A stretch of 64,000 nucleotides of DNA from assembly GCF_001866665.1 (NCBI RefSeq), contig NZ_MLYO01000058.1, positions 1 through 64,000 of the forward strand, in the 5' to 3' direction. The stretch comes from Streptomyces monashensis (GTDB lineage: Bacteria; Actinomycetota; Actinomycetes; Streptomycetales; Streptomycetaceae). A program made the translations under genes and the position numbers. Numbering within the stretch: position 1 is the stretch's first letter; every line of letters starts with the position of its first letter. Positions 44,058 to 51,944 of the stretch are shown in pieces. Below the pieces are notes generated by a model that saw only the letters and a list, made by a program, of their open reading frames with translations, was not told the origin of the DNA and searched no databases.

Positions 44058-45863
44058 ATGCGTGTGCGGGGGCGTGCGGCCCTGGGAGCGGCCCTGTCCA
44101 GTCGTACTGTCGCGCTCGTGCTGGTGGTCGCCTGCGTCGGCCTGCTGCCCTGGCTGTCGGGCAAGGATCCGGCGCTGAGCGTGCTGCGGGCACGCTCCGC
44201 TGAGCAGGTGGCGACGCCCGAGGCGCTCGCCACGGTCCGTGACGACCTCGGGCTCGGGAACGGTCCCCTGCCCCAACTCGGCCACTGGCTGGGCGGGTTG
44301 GCGCGCGGCGACCTCGGCACGTCCTGGGTGTCGGACACGGAAGTCGCGCCGGGCATGCTGTCGGCACTCACCGTGTCGCTGACTCTGATGGGCGCCTCGC
44401 TGGTCGTGGCGCTGCTGCTCGCGGCCGCGCTGTGCGCGCGGACCGTGGCGCGCGGCGCCCGCGGGACGCCGGCCGGGCGCACGAGTACGGGGGCCGGTGC
44501 GGCGATGCTCGCCTCGGTTCCCGAATTCCTGCTCGCCACCGTGGGATTGCTGCTGTTCGGGGTGTGGCTCGGGTGGCTGCCCACGTCCGGGTGGAGCGGG
44601 CCCGTGGACATGGTGCTGCCCGCACTCGCCATGGGCGTACCGGCGGGCGGGCTGCTCGGCCGGCTCGTCACGGACGCGCTGCCCGGCGCGTACGGGGAGC
44701 GGTGGGTCGAGCTGTGGCGGGCCTCGGGGGTCGCCTCGTGGCGGATCGCGCTCGCCGGGCTGCGCCGGTCGGTCCCGGCCGTGGTTCCCCAACTCGCGCT
44801 CGTCGCCGTCGGGTTGACCGGAGGCGCCGTCGCCGTCGAGACCGTCTTCGCGATCCCGGGGGTCGGGCGCACCGCGCTGGGGGCGGCCAAGTCACTGGAC
44901 CTACCACTGCTTCAGGCGTGTGTCCTCACGCTGCTCGCGCTGGGGCTCACGGCCGGAGTCCTGGCTCACCTGGTGCGCCGCCGCCTGCTCGGCCCGGGTT
45001 TGCGGGACGCACAACTCACGCTGGCCGCACCCCGGCCGACGGCCGGCACAGGGTGGCGCGTCGCCGTGCCCGCCAGCCTCGGCCTGCTGCTTGTCGCCGT
45101 CGTCGGCGCGGGACTGTCGGGCGACCCGTACACGGTGGAGACCGCGGCCCGGCTCGCTCCTCCCACGCTCACACATCCCCTGGGCACGGACGGGCTCGGC
45201 CGCGACGTAGTGGCCCGGCTCGGGCACGGCGCCGCGTCCACCGTCGGCACGGCCGCCGCCGTCACGGCGGTGAGCGCGCTCGTCGGACTCGCGCTCGGGT
45301 TTCTTCCGGTCTTCTCGGCCGGTCTCGCGGACGTCGCCAGCGCGCTGCCACCGGTGATCGTCGGGCTGCTCGTCGCGGGCGTCACAGGCCCCGGCGCCTC
45401 GGGCGCGGCCCTCGCGGTCGCCCTCACCTCCTGGCCGCCCCTGGCCGCGCACGCCGCGACGCTGGTCGGCGAGGTGCGGGCGTCCCGGTTCCTGGTCGCA
45501 CAGCGGGCGCTCGGCGCGACCCACGGCCGGATCTCGCTGCGTCACGTGCTGCCCGCCGTCGCCGGACCCGTGGCCCGACACGCGGTGCTGCGCCTGCCCG
45601 GCACCGCGCTCGCCCTCGCCGCACTCGGCTTCCTCGGCCTCGGAGCCCAGGCGCCCGCACCGGAATGGGGCCTCCTGCTCGACGAGTCCCGCTCCTACCT
45701 GGAGCGGGCGCCATGGGCGGCGCTCGCTCCCGCCCTGGCGCTGGCCGCGCTGGCGGGCCTTGCCGTGTCACTGTCTTCGCTGTCGTTCAGCGGCGTGCGC
45801 CTCCGCAGCAAGGGCGCGCAGCCCGGCACCCGCCCGGCGACAGCGGCCGCGCACGAGGCGTGA
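44058..45863 (+). CDS. Fused DppB-DppC type ABC permease
   Basis: 601 residues, ATG 44058. Two membrane permease units are joined in one chain. The first (about 1-300) ends with the DppB/NikB-type loop WRASGVASWRIALAGLRRSV and GAVAVETVFAIPGVGR. The second (about 340-590) starts with DPYTVETAARLAPPTLTHPL and GTDGLGRDVVARLGHGAAST (the DppC/NikC landmark) and has the EAA loop QRALGATHGRISLRHVLPAV. Normally these are two proteins. Proximity to the binding protein (11 bp) and the similarly fused ATPase gene indicate a compact nickel/peptide-type importer. Confidence 0.88.
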   Translation: MRVRGRAALGAALSSRTVALVLVVACVGLLPWLSGKDPALSVLRARSAEQVATPEALATVRDDLGLGNGPLPQLGHWLGGLARGDLGTSWVSDTEVAPGMLSALTVSLTLMGASLVVALLLAAALCARTVARGARGTPAGRTSTGAGAAMLASVPEFLLATVGLLLFGVWLGWLPTSGWSGPVDMVLPALAMGVPAGGLLGRLVTDALPGAYGERWVELWRASGVASWRIALAGLRRSVPAVVPQLALVAVGLTGGAVAVETVFAIPGVGRTALGAAKSLDLPLLQACVLTLLALGLTAGVLAHLVRRRLLGPGLRDAQLTLAAPRPTAGTGWRVAVPASLGLLLVAVVGAGLSGDPYTVETAARLAPPTLTHPLGTDGLGRDVVARLGHGAASTVGTAAAVTAVSALVGLALGFLPVFSAGLADVASALPPVIVGLLVAGVTGPGASGAALAVALTSWPPLAAHAATLVGEVRASRFLVAQRALGATHGRISLRHVLPAVAGPVARHAVLRLPGTALALAALGFLGLGAQAPAPEWGLLLDESRSYLERAPWAALAPALALAALAGLAVSLSSLSFSGVRLRSKGAQPGTRPATAAAHEA

Positions 45864-46065
45864 ACGGCCTCGGAGGGGCCCGACGCGCCATCACCTGGAC
45901 GACGACGCAAGCGCACGCTGTCTCCTCATCGCCGGTGGTCGCGGCCGATACCAAGGACGCCGCGACCGACTCGGCGCCTCCCCGCCGGCCGTTGCCTGCC
46001 TCGCAGCTCCCCCCTGCCCGCTGCCGCGCCGCTCGCTGATGCCCATACGAAGGAAGGACCCCTCC

Positions 46066-47640
46066 GTGTCACCCGAGGCCGCCGAACCCCTGCTCTCCAT
46101 CAGGGACTTGACGATCACACTGCCCGGGGGCCGCGCAGCGCCCGTGCGTGACGTGTCCCTCGACGTCGGCGCCGGCGAGGCGCACGCCCTCGTCGGAGAG
46201 TCCGGAGCCGGCAAGACCCTGACGGCCCGGGCGGTGCTCGGCATGCTGCCGTTCGGGGCACGGGTGACCGGCGGCGTACGGTTCGCCGGGCGGGACATCG
46301 GGCCCGGAACCCATCGGGAGTTGTGGGGGCGCGACCTCGGGTTCGTACCGCAGGACACACTGTCGGTGCTCTCCCCCGTGCACTCCGTGGGCGATCAACT
46401 GGCCGCGTCACTCAGGTCATTGGGTGGCCTCGGCCGGAGGGAGGCCCGGGCCGCCGCCGTCGCGGCCCTCGACCGGGTCGGCATCCCGGACGCCGCGCGA
46501 CGCGTCCGCGCGTATCCGCACGAGTTCTCCGGCGGCATGCGGCAGCGGGCCGTCATCGCGCTGGCCACCCTGCACCGTCCCCGGCTGCTCGTCGCCGACG
46601 AACCCACCACCGCTCTCGACCCGCTCGTCCAAGACCAGATCCTCGCCCTGCTCGCCGAGCAGCGGGCCGCGTCAGGGGCCGCGCTGTTGCTGATCACGCA
46701 CGATCTGCCGCTCGTGAGCCGCTGGGCGGACCGGGTCACGGTGCTGCACGCAGGAGTCGTACAGGAGACCGGACCGGCGCCCCGCGTCCTGACCGAGCCG
46801 CAGGCGGCGTACACCCGCAGGCTCGTCACCGCGACCCGGCGCGGGCCCCGCCCCACCCCAAGCGAGGCAGACCCTGATCTCCTCCTGTCCGTACGGGACT
46901 TGACGGTCCACCACCTGGGACGGCGCCGCGGCGAGGCTCCCGTGACAGCTGTCGACAAGGTCTCCTTCGACGTGGCGCGCGGCGAGACCCTCGCGCTGGT
47001 CGGCCCCTCCGGATCCGGCAAGTCCTCCACCGCCGAGGCCGTGCTGCGGCTGCGCCCCGCTGCCTCGGGATCGGTCCTCTTCCGCGGTCGGGAGCTGCTC
47101 GGGCTCGACGAGGCGGAGATGCGGGCGCTACGGCCACGCATCCAGCCCGTGTTCCAGGACCCGTACGGATCACTCAGCCCACGCCGGCGCGTGAGGGACG
47201 CGATCGCCGAACCCCTGCGCGTACAAGGGCGTTGGGACGACAGGAGTGGTCCGGAGCGAGTCGGCGAACTCCTGCGGCAGGTCGGCCTCGACCCCACGCT
47301 CGGCGCCCGCCGACCGCACGAACTGTCCGGCGGCCAGTGCCAGCGGGTCGGCATCGCGCGGGCGCTCGCCTCCGAACCCGAGGTACTGATCCTCGACGAG
47401 CCGGTCTCCGCGCTCGATCCGACCGTACGGGCCGGCGTCCTCGACCTGTTGGAGTCGCTCCAGCACGACCTGGGGCTCGGCTACCTCTTCATCTGCCACG
47501 ACATGGACGTCGTGGCCTCGTTCGCCCACCGCGTCGCCGTCCTGAAGGGCGGGAAGATCGTGGAGACGCTGCCCGCGAACGCCCTGGCAACCCCCGCGGA
47601 ACACCACCCGCACACCCGCGAACTCCTCACCTCGGCATGA
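46066..47640 (+). CDS. Fused DppD-DppF type ABC ATPase
   Basis: 524 residues from GTG 46066, chosen for AAGGAAGGA eight bases upstream rather than ATG 46039. Two ATP-binding cassettes: the first with Walker A GESGAGKT (44-51), signature FSGGMRQR and Walker B LLVADEP; the second with Walker A GPSGSGKS (about 316), signature LSGGQCQRV and Walker B LILDEP. The spacing and the QxxFQDPYGSLSPRR Q-loop of the second half are typical of oligopeptide/nickel transporters. It energises the fused permease. The gap of 200 bp after the permease gene is unusual for this operon type and has no gene. Confidence 0.88.
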   Translation: MSPEAAEPLLSIRDLTITLPGGRAAPVRDVSLDVGAGEAHALVGESGAGKTLTARAVLGMLPFGARVTGGVRFAGRDIGPGTHRELWGRDLGFVPQDTLSVLSPVHSVGDQLAASLRSLGGLGRREARAAAVAALDRVGIPDAARRVRAYPHEFSGGMRQRAVIALATLHRPRLLVADEPTTALDPLVQDQILALLAEQRAASGAALLLITHDLPLVSRWADRVTVLHAGVVQETGPAPRVLTEPQAAYTRRLVTATRRGPRPTPSEADPDLLLSVRDLTVHHLGRRRGEAPVTAVDKVSFDVARGETLALVGPSGSGKSSTAEAVLRLRPAASGSVLFRGRELLGLDEAEMRALRPRIQPVFQDPYGSLSPRRRVRDAIAEPLRVQGRWDDRSGPERVGELLRQVGLDPTLGARRPHELSGGQCQRVGIARALASEPEVLILDEPVSALDPTVRAGVLDLLESLQHDLGLGYLFICHDMDVVASFAHRVAVLKGGKIVETLPANALATPAEHHPHTRELLTSA

Positions 47641-47855
47641 GAGTTCGCCCGACAAGCACGATCCGACGGGGGCGACCCGCAACCGCCCTGCGCACCTTCC
47701 GGGCACTGCCCGCACTGCCCGGGCACCCCGCAGCCGCACGATGTGTTCCTCCAGCTCGGCCGGCGTGCACAGGGGCTGCCGCGATTATCCAGGGTCAGTG
47801 GGCACTTCACGCAGGTCAGGCAGCATATCCCGGGGTGAGGCAAGTAAGGCAAGGA

Positions 47856-47897
47856 GCGGCCCCGGAAACGGTTCGATCAAACCGTTTCCGGGGCCGC
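47856..47897. terminator. Perfect 18-bp hairpin, probable bidirectional terminator
   Basis: Arms GCGGCCCCGGAAACGGTT (47856-47873) and AACCGTTTCCGGGGCCGC (47880-47897) pair without mismatch around the loop CGATCA. It lies 216 bp after the ATPase stop. The length and perfection exceed ordinary terminators in this window. Confidence 0.7.
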
Positions 47898-48050
47898 CGT
47901 TCATGAGGACGGGAGCCGTCCGGGGCCGCAGAGCGGGCAGGCTCAGGTGCCGCATCTGTTCGTGCTCCTCGGGCAGGCTCCGGGCCATTCTCCGCACCAG
48001 GTCAAGGCCGAGGCCGAGGCGGTCACCGGGGGTGAACCGGGATGCCGTAA

Positions 48051-48109
48051 GGCCATCGCGCACCTCTCGCTTCAACGAGCTTCCCTACTCGGAGAGTTGC
48101 GCGATGGCC
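48051..48109. repeat. Perfect 12-bp inverted repeat with structured loop
   Basis: GGCCATCGCGCA (48051-48062) and TGCGCGATGGCC (48098-48109) enclose 35 bases in which CTCT/AGAG and GCTT/AAGC-like segments can pair further. It may be an RNA structure or a binding site; it is 150 bp from the 18-bp hairpin. Confidence 0.5.
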
Positions 48110-48142
48110 GCCGCATGACCAGGGGTTACGCCAAGATCGCTG

Positions 48143-48280
48143 CTACACCACTCCACGGGACGCCATCCGGCAGCGCGGGCACAGAGGACGCTCCGGGCCC
48201 GACGTGCCCGGCTGGAATCCCCAGCCGTGGCAGTGCGGGCACAGGTCGCGGTCAGGCGGTGGACACAAGCAGGTGGTCAT
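48143..48280 (-). CDS. Small zinc-ribbon-like protein
   Basis: 45 residues from ATG 48280 to TAG 48143. Two CxxC knuckles, LCPHCHGWGF and LCPRCRMAS, spaced 16 residues, form a likely zinc ribbon; CPHCHGWG resembles one repeat of the DnaJ C-x-x-C-x-G-x-G finger. The ribosome site is weak and the protein has no recognised family, but similar tiny CxxC proteins are common in Streptomyces. No operon partner is clear. Confidence 0.38.
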   Translation of the reverse strand: MTTCLCPPPDRDLCPHCHGWGFQPGTSGPERPLCPRCRMASRGVV

Positions 48281-48681
48281 GTCCGGTGAACGCGGGTGGG
48301 TGACGGCGCGTCACGGCTCGCGGCCCGCCGCTGTCCCCGCACCACCGTCAGCGCTGGAGCAGGCCCCACCCGTACTCTTCCCGGCTCGCTGTGCACTGCG
48401 ACACCGGAACCCCCGCTTCACCGTGCAATGAGACACCCCACACCATGGGTCGCCGGCCCTACATTCGGTGAGCCGACAGGGGCCGACCGGGGTGTGTGGA
48501 CTTGTGTGGGAAACGAGACCCCACGCGGCCACGCCGGGCAGCCTGGTCGGGCCGCTTCGCGCAAGGCCAATACAGACGATTGCGGGTTCATCGAACCTCG
48601 ACTCGGCCGACGCCGTAGAGGTCTTCGAGGAGGGGCGAACGGGGCTCTTGGCCCCGCGACTTCACGGGAGGACGCACAACC
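48281..48681. other. Intergenic, leader of the RICIN-like gene
   Basis: 400 bp without a supported gene. The last 40 bases carry the GGGAGGA ribosome site of the following secreted protein; no other element is evident. Confidence 0.4.
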
Positions 48682-49176
48682 ATGAGCAAAACCCTTCGAC
48701 GCTTGCTGCTGCTTCCGGCGGCAGCCCTGGCGCTGCTGTCAACGCAAGCCCTACCGGCGCATGCGGGCACAACGTTCAACCTCCGGACCCCCTGGGGCGG
48801 CAGTCCGTGCCTCCGGCCGGACTCGAACAACTTGGGCGTGAGCGTTCACGCGTATCCGTGCGACGGCTACTCCAACCACTGGACATTCGCGAACGTGCAT
48901 CCAGACGGCACGTACGAGTTCGAGTGGCTCCCCAACGGCGGCTGCCTTATCCCGAACTGGAATCAGCAAGCCTCGCCAGTCGTCGTCACCAATGGGACCA
49001 ACGTCTGCAATAACGACTCCTCGCGGTGGTATCTGAAGGGGCTGCCCGACGGGAAGACCCAGATCGTCAACGTTGCCACCGGCCTGGTGCTGGACTATGA
49101 CTCGTCGGGCGCCAACCGCGGGCTCCAGCTATGGCCCGCGTGGGGCGACCTGAACCAGGAGTTCTTCCTATCCTGA
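48682..49176 (+). CDS. Secreted RICIN/beta-trefoil-like protein
   Basis: 164 residues; GGGAGGA lies 9 bases before the ATG. A signal peptide (LLLLPAAALALLSTQALPAHA, cleavage near 28) precedes about 135 residues with repeated Q/N-x-W and C-L elements: SPCLRPDSNNLGVSVHAYPC, SNHWTFANVHPDGTYEFEWL, GGCLIPNWNQQ, QIVNVATGLVLDYDSSGANR and LQLWPAWGDLNQEFFL. These are the Q-x-W-type beta-trefoil repeats seen in ricin B lectins and CBM13. It may bind sugars outside the cell. It lacks any catalytic domain. Confidence 0.75.
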   Translation: MSKTLRRLLLLPAAALALLSTQALPAHAGTTFNLRTPWGGSPCLRPDSNNLGVSVHAYPCDGYSNHWTFANVHPDGTYEFEWLPNGGCLIPNWNQQASPVVVTNGTNVCNNDSSRWYLKGLPDGKTQIVNVATGLVLDYDSSGANRGLQLWPAWGDLNQEFFLS

Positions 49177-49325
49177 CCGCTCAGCTGGCGACGGCGGTGA
49201 TCTCTCCGCGAAACGGACATGATCACCACCGCCGCCGGATGCGATTCGAGATTACCTCAGCATGGTCGTGATCTGACCGGTTGCAATATTGAGTGCACGG
49301 CACTGCTGTCATGGGAGGGGACGCA

Positions 49326-49742
49326 ATGCGTATCGGGTTCGGGCGGCGCACCGGCAAGCCTGCGATCGTGGGGACGCTCACGGTCGCCGCGTTGAGCTTG
49401 GCCACGGGAGGCGCTTTCGCCGCCACGCCGCCGACGGGGGCCGAGGCCTGCCCGAGCGGGAACGTGTGCTTGTACTTCAACTCGCCGAACGGCTGGGGCG
49501 CGTGGGAAGACTGGTCGCCTGGCCAGAGCCTCAGTCTGTCGGACTTCACGTTCGCTCACTGGGGGAACAACGGTTCTGGTTACGGGCAGACGGTGTACGA
49601 CAACGCTGCCTCGGTCGTCAACAACACCGGCCACACGGTGGTCGTTGAGTCGGACCTTGGCCACGACGACTACTACGTCGCGGGCTACGCCGGATCCCTG
49701 TACTCCTTCACCTACAACCACGACGCTCTCCTGTACTGCTGA
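49326..49742 (+). CDS. Secreted peptidase inhibitor family I36-like protein (second copy)
   Basis: 138 residues from ATG 49326, with GGGAGGGGA upstream. Signal peptide to about residue 32 (TLTVAALSLATGGAFA), then ACPSGNVCLYFNSPNGWGAW, SLSDFTFAHWGNNGSGYGQT and VYDNAASVVNNTGHTVVVES: the C-P-x-x-x-x-C-L-Y and N-N-A-S-S/V-x-N signatures of family I36 inhibitors. It is a distant paralogue of the protein at 29262, not a recent duplicate. Extracellular; probably restrains proteases or binds surfaces. Confidence 0.85.
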   Translation: MRIGFGRRTGKPAIVGTLTVAALSLATGGAFAATPPTGAEACPSGNVCLYFNSPNGWGAWEDWSPGQSLSLSDFTFAHWGNNGSGYGQTVYDNAASVVNNTGHTVVVESDLGHDDYYVAGYAGSLYSFTYNHDALLYC

Positions 49743-50374
49743 CGCGCAGCGAAGCATCGCGAGTGCCCCCTCTGCACCGACATGGTGGAGGGGGCCCGCC
49801 CCTTCGCCGACCCCGCTAGCGCAGCCCATGAGCGCCGGACCAGGCCGGGCTGCGCAGCCGTGGCTTCGACGATGCCCGCCTCAGCAGCAGCAACGCCCGC
49901 ACGGCGCCGTCCTGCGAGCACCCGCCTGTCCAGGCTGGCGTCGACCGCGCCAACGGTTGATGACCGCGTACAGGTCGCCGCCGGTCTGGGCCAGGGAGTC
50001 CGGGACGCCGGCCAGGACCAGGGCGAGTTCGGGGTCGCCGACCGGCGGCATCGGGGCCCGGCCCACCCCCTTGTCGCTGCTGCTCCTCTCGTAGGCGGAC
50101 AGACCCCGGTCCTCCACTGGGCGAAGCGACGGTAGAGGTACCAGCCGAACGCCTCCACCAGGCGCTCCAGCGGACGCGGGCCGACTGGGAGGCCGAACTC
50201 CGACGCTGGAACCGGGAGAACCCGGACCTTGCGGCAGAGCCGCCTGGAGCCGGCCCGCCTGCTGCTCGCCTCGGATGCCGCGCCCTGCGCGGCATCCGAA
50301 TAATGGGGCATCCCGCGCCACCCACCGGGGCGCGTGCCTCCGGTTCTGGGGTGCTGTTCGGCGGGAGGTCGTGG
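49743..50374. other. Degenerate coding region, gene not identified
   Basis: On the minus strand, about 50310-49880, three frames in turn give plausible protein (RVLPVPASEFGLPVGPRPLE, RLVEAFGWYLYRRFAQWR; SAYERSSSDKGVGRAPMPPV, GDPELALVLAGVPDSLAQTG, GDLYAVINRWRG). This looks like a frameshifted gene of unknown family rather than random sequence. No start, ribosome site or match that I recognise. Confidence 0.4.
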
Positions 50375-51790
50375 TCAGACGAGGGTGCGTGAGGGCGCCG
50401 GTTCGGCGGCGTTCTTCGGGTGCCGGGCCCGCTGGGTGATCAGGCCGGCGACGACGGCGACGGCGGTGACCAGGAGCGTCAGCAGGAGCGATCGCCGGCT
50501 TCCGGAGTCGGCTGCCATGCCGGCGATGATGGCCAGGAGTGCCGCGAGGACAAGCAGGCTCAGCCAGGGGTATGCCCACATGCGGACGGTGAGGGCTTCG
50601 GGCCGCTCCCGCATCAGCCGGGCGCGCCCGCGCAGGTGCGTGACGGTGATGCACAGGTAGACCACGACGGCGACGGCGCCGGAGGAGTCGAGCAGGAACT
50701 GGTAGACGGCCGTGGTGGGCAGGAAGTAGTTGGCCACGACGGTGAGCAGTCCGATGCTGGAGGCGGCGAGCACGGCCGGTGCGGGCACGCCGAGCCGGGT
50801 GGTGCGGGCGAACAGCGCCGGGGCTTCGCCTCGTTCGGCCAGGGAGTGGAGCATCCGGGAGGAGGAGTAGATCCCGGAGTTGAGGCAGGACAGGACGGCG
50901 GTGAGCACGATGAAGTTCATCGTCGTGCCGGCGAAGGGCACGCCGAGGTGGCCGAGGACGGCGACGTAGGGGCTGTCGGTGACGGCGGTGGAGTTCCAGG
51001 GCAGCAGCATCACCACGACGGTGATCGAGCCGATGTAGAAGAGCAGGATGCGCCAGACGACGCTGTTGATGCCGCGCCGCACGGCCTGGGCGGGGTCCTT
51101 GGCCTCGCCGGCGGCGATGGTGACGACTTCGGTGCCGAAGTAGGAGAAGAAGACGACCAGCGATGCCTGGAGCACGGCCAGCCAGCCGTTGGGGGCGAAG
51201 CCGCCGTGGCCGAGGAGGTTGGTGGTGCCGGGGGCGCTGGTGTTCGGGAGCGCGCCGAGCACGGCGGCGAGGCCGATGAGCAGGAAGGCGATGATCGCCG
51301 CCACCTTGATCATGGCGAACCAGAACTCGAAGGTGCCGAAGGACTCGACGCGGGCGAAGTTGACCGCGATCAACGCGACCATCAGGACCAGGGCGGCCAG
51401 CCAGGTGGGTATGGAGGGCAGCATGTGGTGGGCGACGGCGGCGCCGGCGATGGCTTCGAATCCGACGGTGATGCACCACTGGTAGGCGTACAGCCATCCC
51501 ACCGACAGCCCGGCCCAGGGGCCCAGCTCGCGGCCGGCGTAGCTGGAGAAGGAACCGGTCTCCGGCTGGGCGACCGCCATCTCGGCCAGCATGCGCATCA
51601 CCAGGACGGCCAGGGCGCCGACGGCGGCGTAGGCCACCAGTACGGCGGGCCCGGCCTGGCGGATGGCGCTGCCGCTGCCGACGAAGAGCCCGGCGCCGAT
51701 GACGCCGCCGATCGCGATCATGGTCATCTGCCGGTTGCCCAGCGCACCGCGCAGTTGGGCAGAGCCGTGGGCGTGAGCGGAAGGTTTCAC
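50375..51790 (-). CDS. APC-family amino acid permease (GABA/AnsP-like)
   Basis: 471 residues from GTG 51790. Twelve membrane helices; the first two carry the APC landmark MTMIAIGGVIGAGLFVGSGS (G-x-G-I-G-x-G-L-F). Then AVAQPETGSFSSYAGRELGP and FSYFGTEVVTIAAGEAKDPA in helix 6-8, typical of the GabP/AnsP/LysP group of proton-coupled importers. It is divergent from the C45-type hydrolase gene; the 154-bp spacer carries a TGCAA-N6-TTGCA palindrome that recurs before the aminotransferase gene. The cargo is probably an amino acid or amine handled by the neighbouring enzymes. Confidence 0.88.
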   Translation of the reverse strand: MKPSAHAHGSAQLRGALGNRQMTMIAIGGVIGAGLFVGSGSAIRQAGPAVLVAYAAVGALAVLVMRMLAEMAVAQPETGSFSSYAGRELGPWAGLSVGWLYAYQWCITVGFEAIAGAAVAHHMLPSIPTWLAALVLMVALIAVNFARVESFGTFEFWFAMIKVAAIIAFLLIGLAAVLGALPNTSAPGTTNLLGHGGFAPNGWLAVLQASLVVFFSYFGTEVVTIAAGEAKDPAQAVRRGINSVVWRILLFYIGSITVVVMLLPWNSTAVTDSPYVAVLGHLGVPFAGTTMNFIVLTAVLSCLNSGIYSSSRMLHSLAERGEAPALFARTTRLGVPAPAVLAASSIGLLTVVANYFLPTTAVYQFLLDSSGAVAVVVYLCITVTHLRGRARLMRERPEALTVRMWAYPWLSLLVLAALLAIIAGMAADSGSRRSLLLTLLVTAVAVVAGLITQRARHPKNAAEPAPSRTLV

Positions 51791-51833
51791 AGGCGTTCCT
51801 GACCTTGGGGAGAGGGGCGGGAACAACAAGATA

Positions 51834-51849
51834 TGCAAGCAGAATTGCA
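51834..51849. promoter_or_regulatory. TGCAA-N6-TTGCA operator, copy 1
   Basis: TGCAAGCAGAATTGCA, preceded by ATA, sits 44 bp before the permease start and 96 bp before the C45 gene. The same architecture occurs at 55400-55415 in front of the aminotransferase. A MurR/RpiR regulator encoded between the two sites is the natural candidate to bind them. A further half-site (GCTGCAATTAAA) lies near 51865. Confidence 0.5.
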
Positions 51850-51944
51850 AGATGTAGTATCGCTGCAATTAAATTTACGTCACGGGTTGCGGCCAGCACG
51901 TCCGCGAAGCGGTCGGCGCAGCCCAACCGGCAGGAGGTCGGAAG

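Larger units (their letters stand above)
47641..48142. other. Structured intergenic region after the importer
   Basis: No certain gene. Two striking inverted repeats lie at 47856-47897 and 48051-48109. A minus-strand frame from 48075 to 47785 (96 codons; GLGLDLVRRMARSLPEEHEQ) runs through the first hairpin; the conflict with a perfect 18-bp stem makes it doubtful. Confidence 0.45.

Noticed and set aside
47785..48075. A 96-codon minus-strand frame as a gene
   Set aside because: It runs through a perfect 18-bp hairpin, has no ribosome site and no recognised motif; kept only as a remark in the region entry.
51834..51849. Interpretation of the TGCAA palindrome as a Zur or Fur box
   Set aside because: The spacing (5-6-5) and the neighbouring genes differ from metal-regulator sites; the second copy lies in front of an aminotransferase, which fits a pathway-specific regulator better.
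49881..51926. A 681-codon minus-strand frame overlapping the permease gene
   Set aside because: Arg/Pro/His-rich antisense-type product; the permease frame in the same DNA has twelve clear membrane helices.
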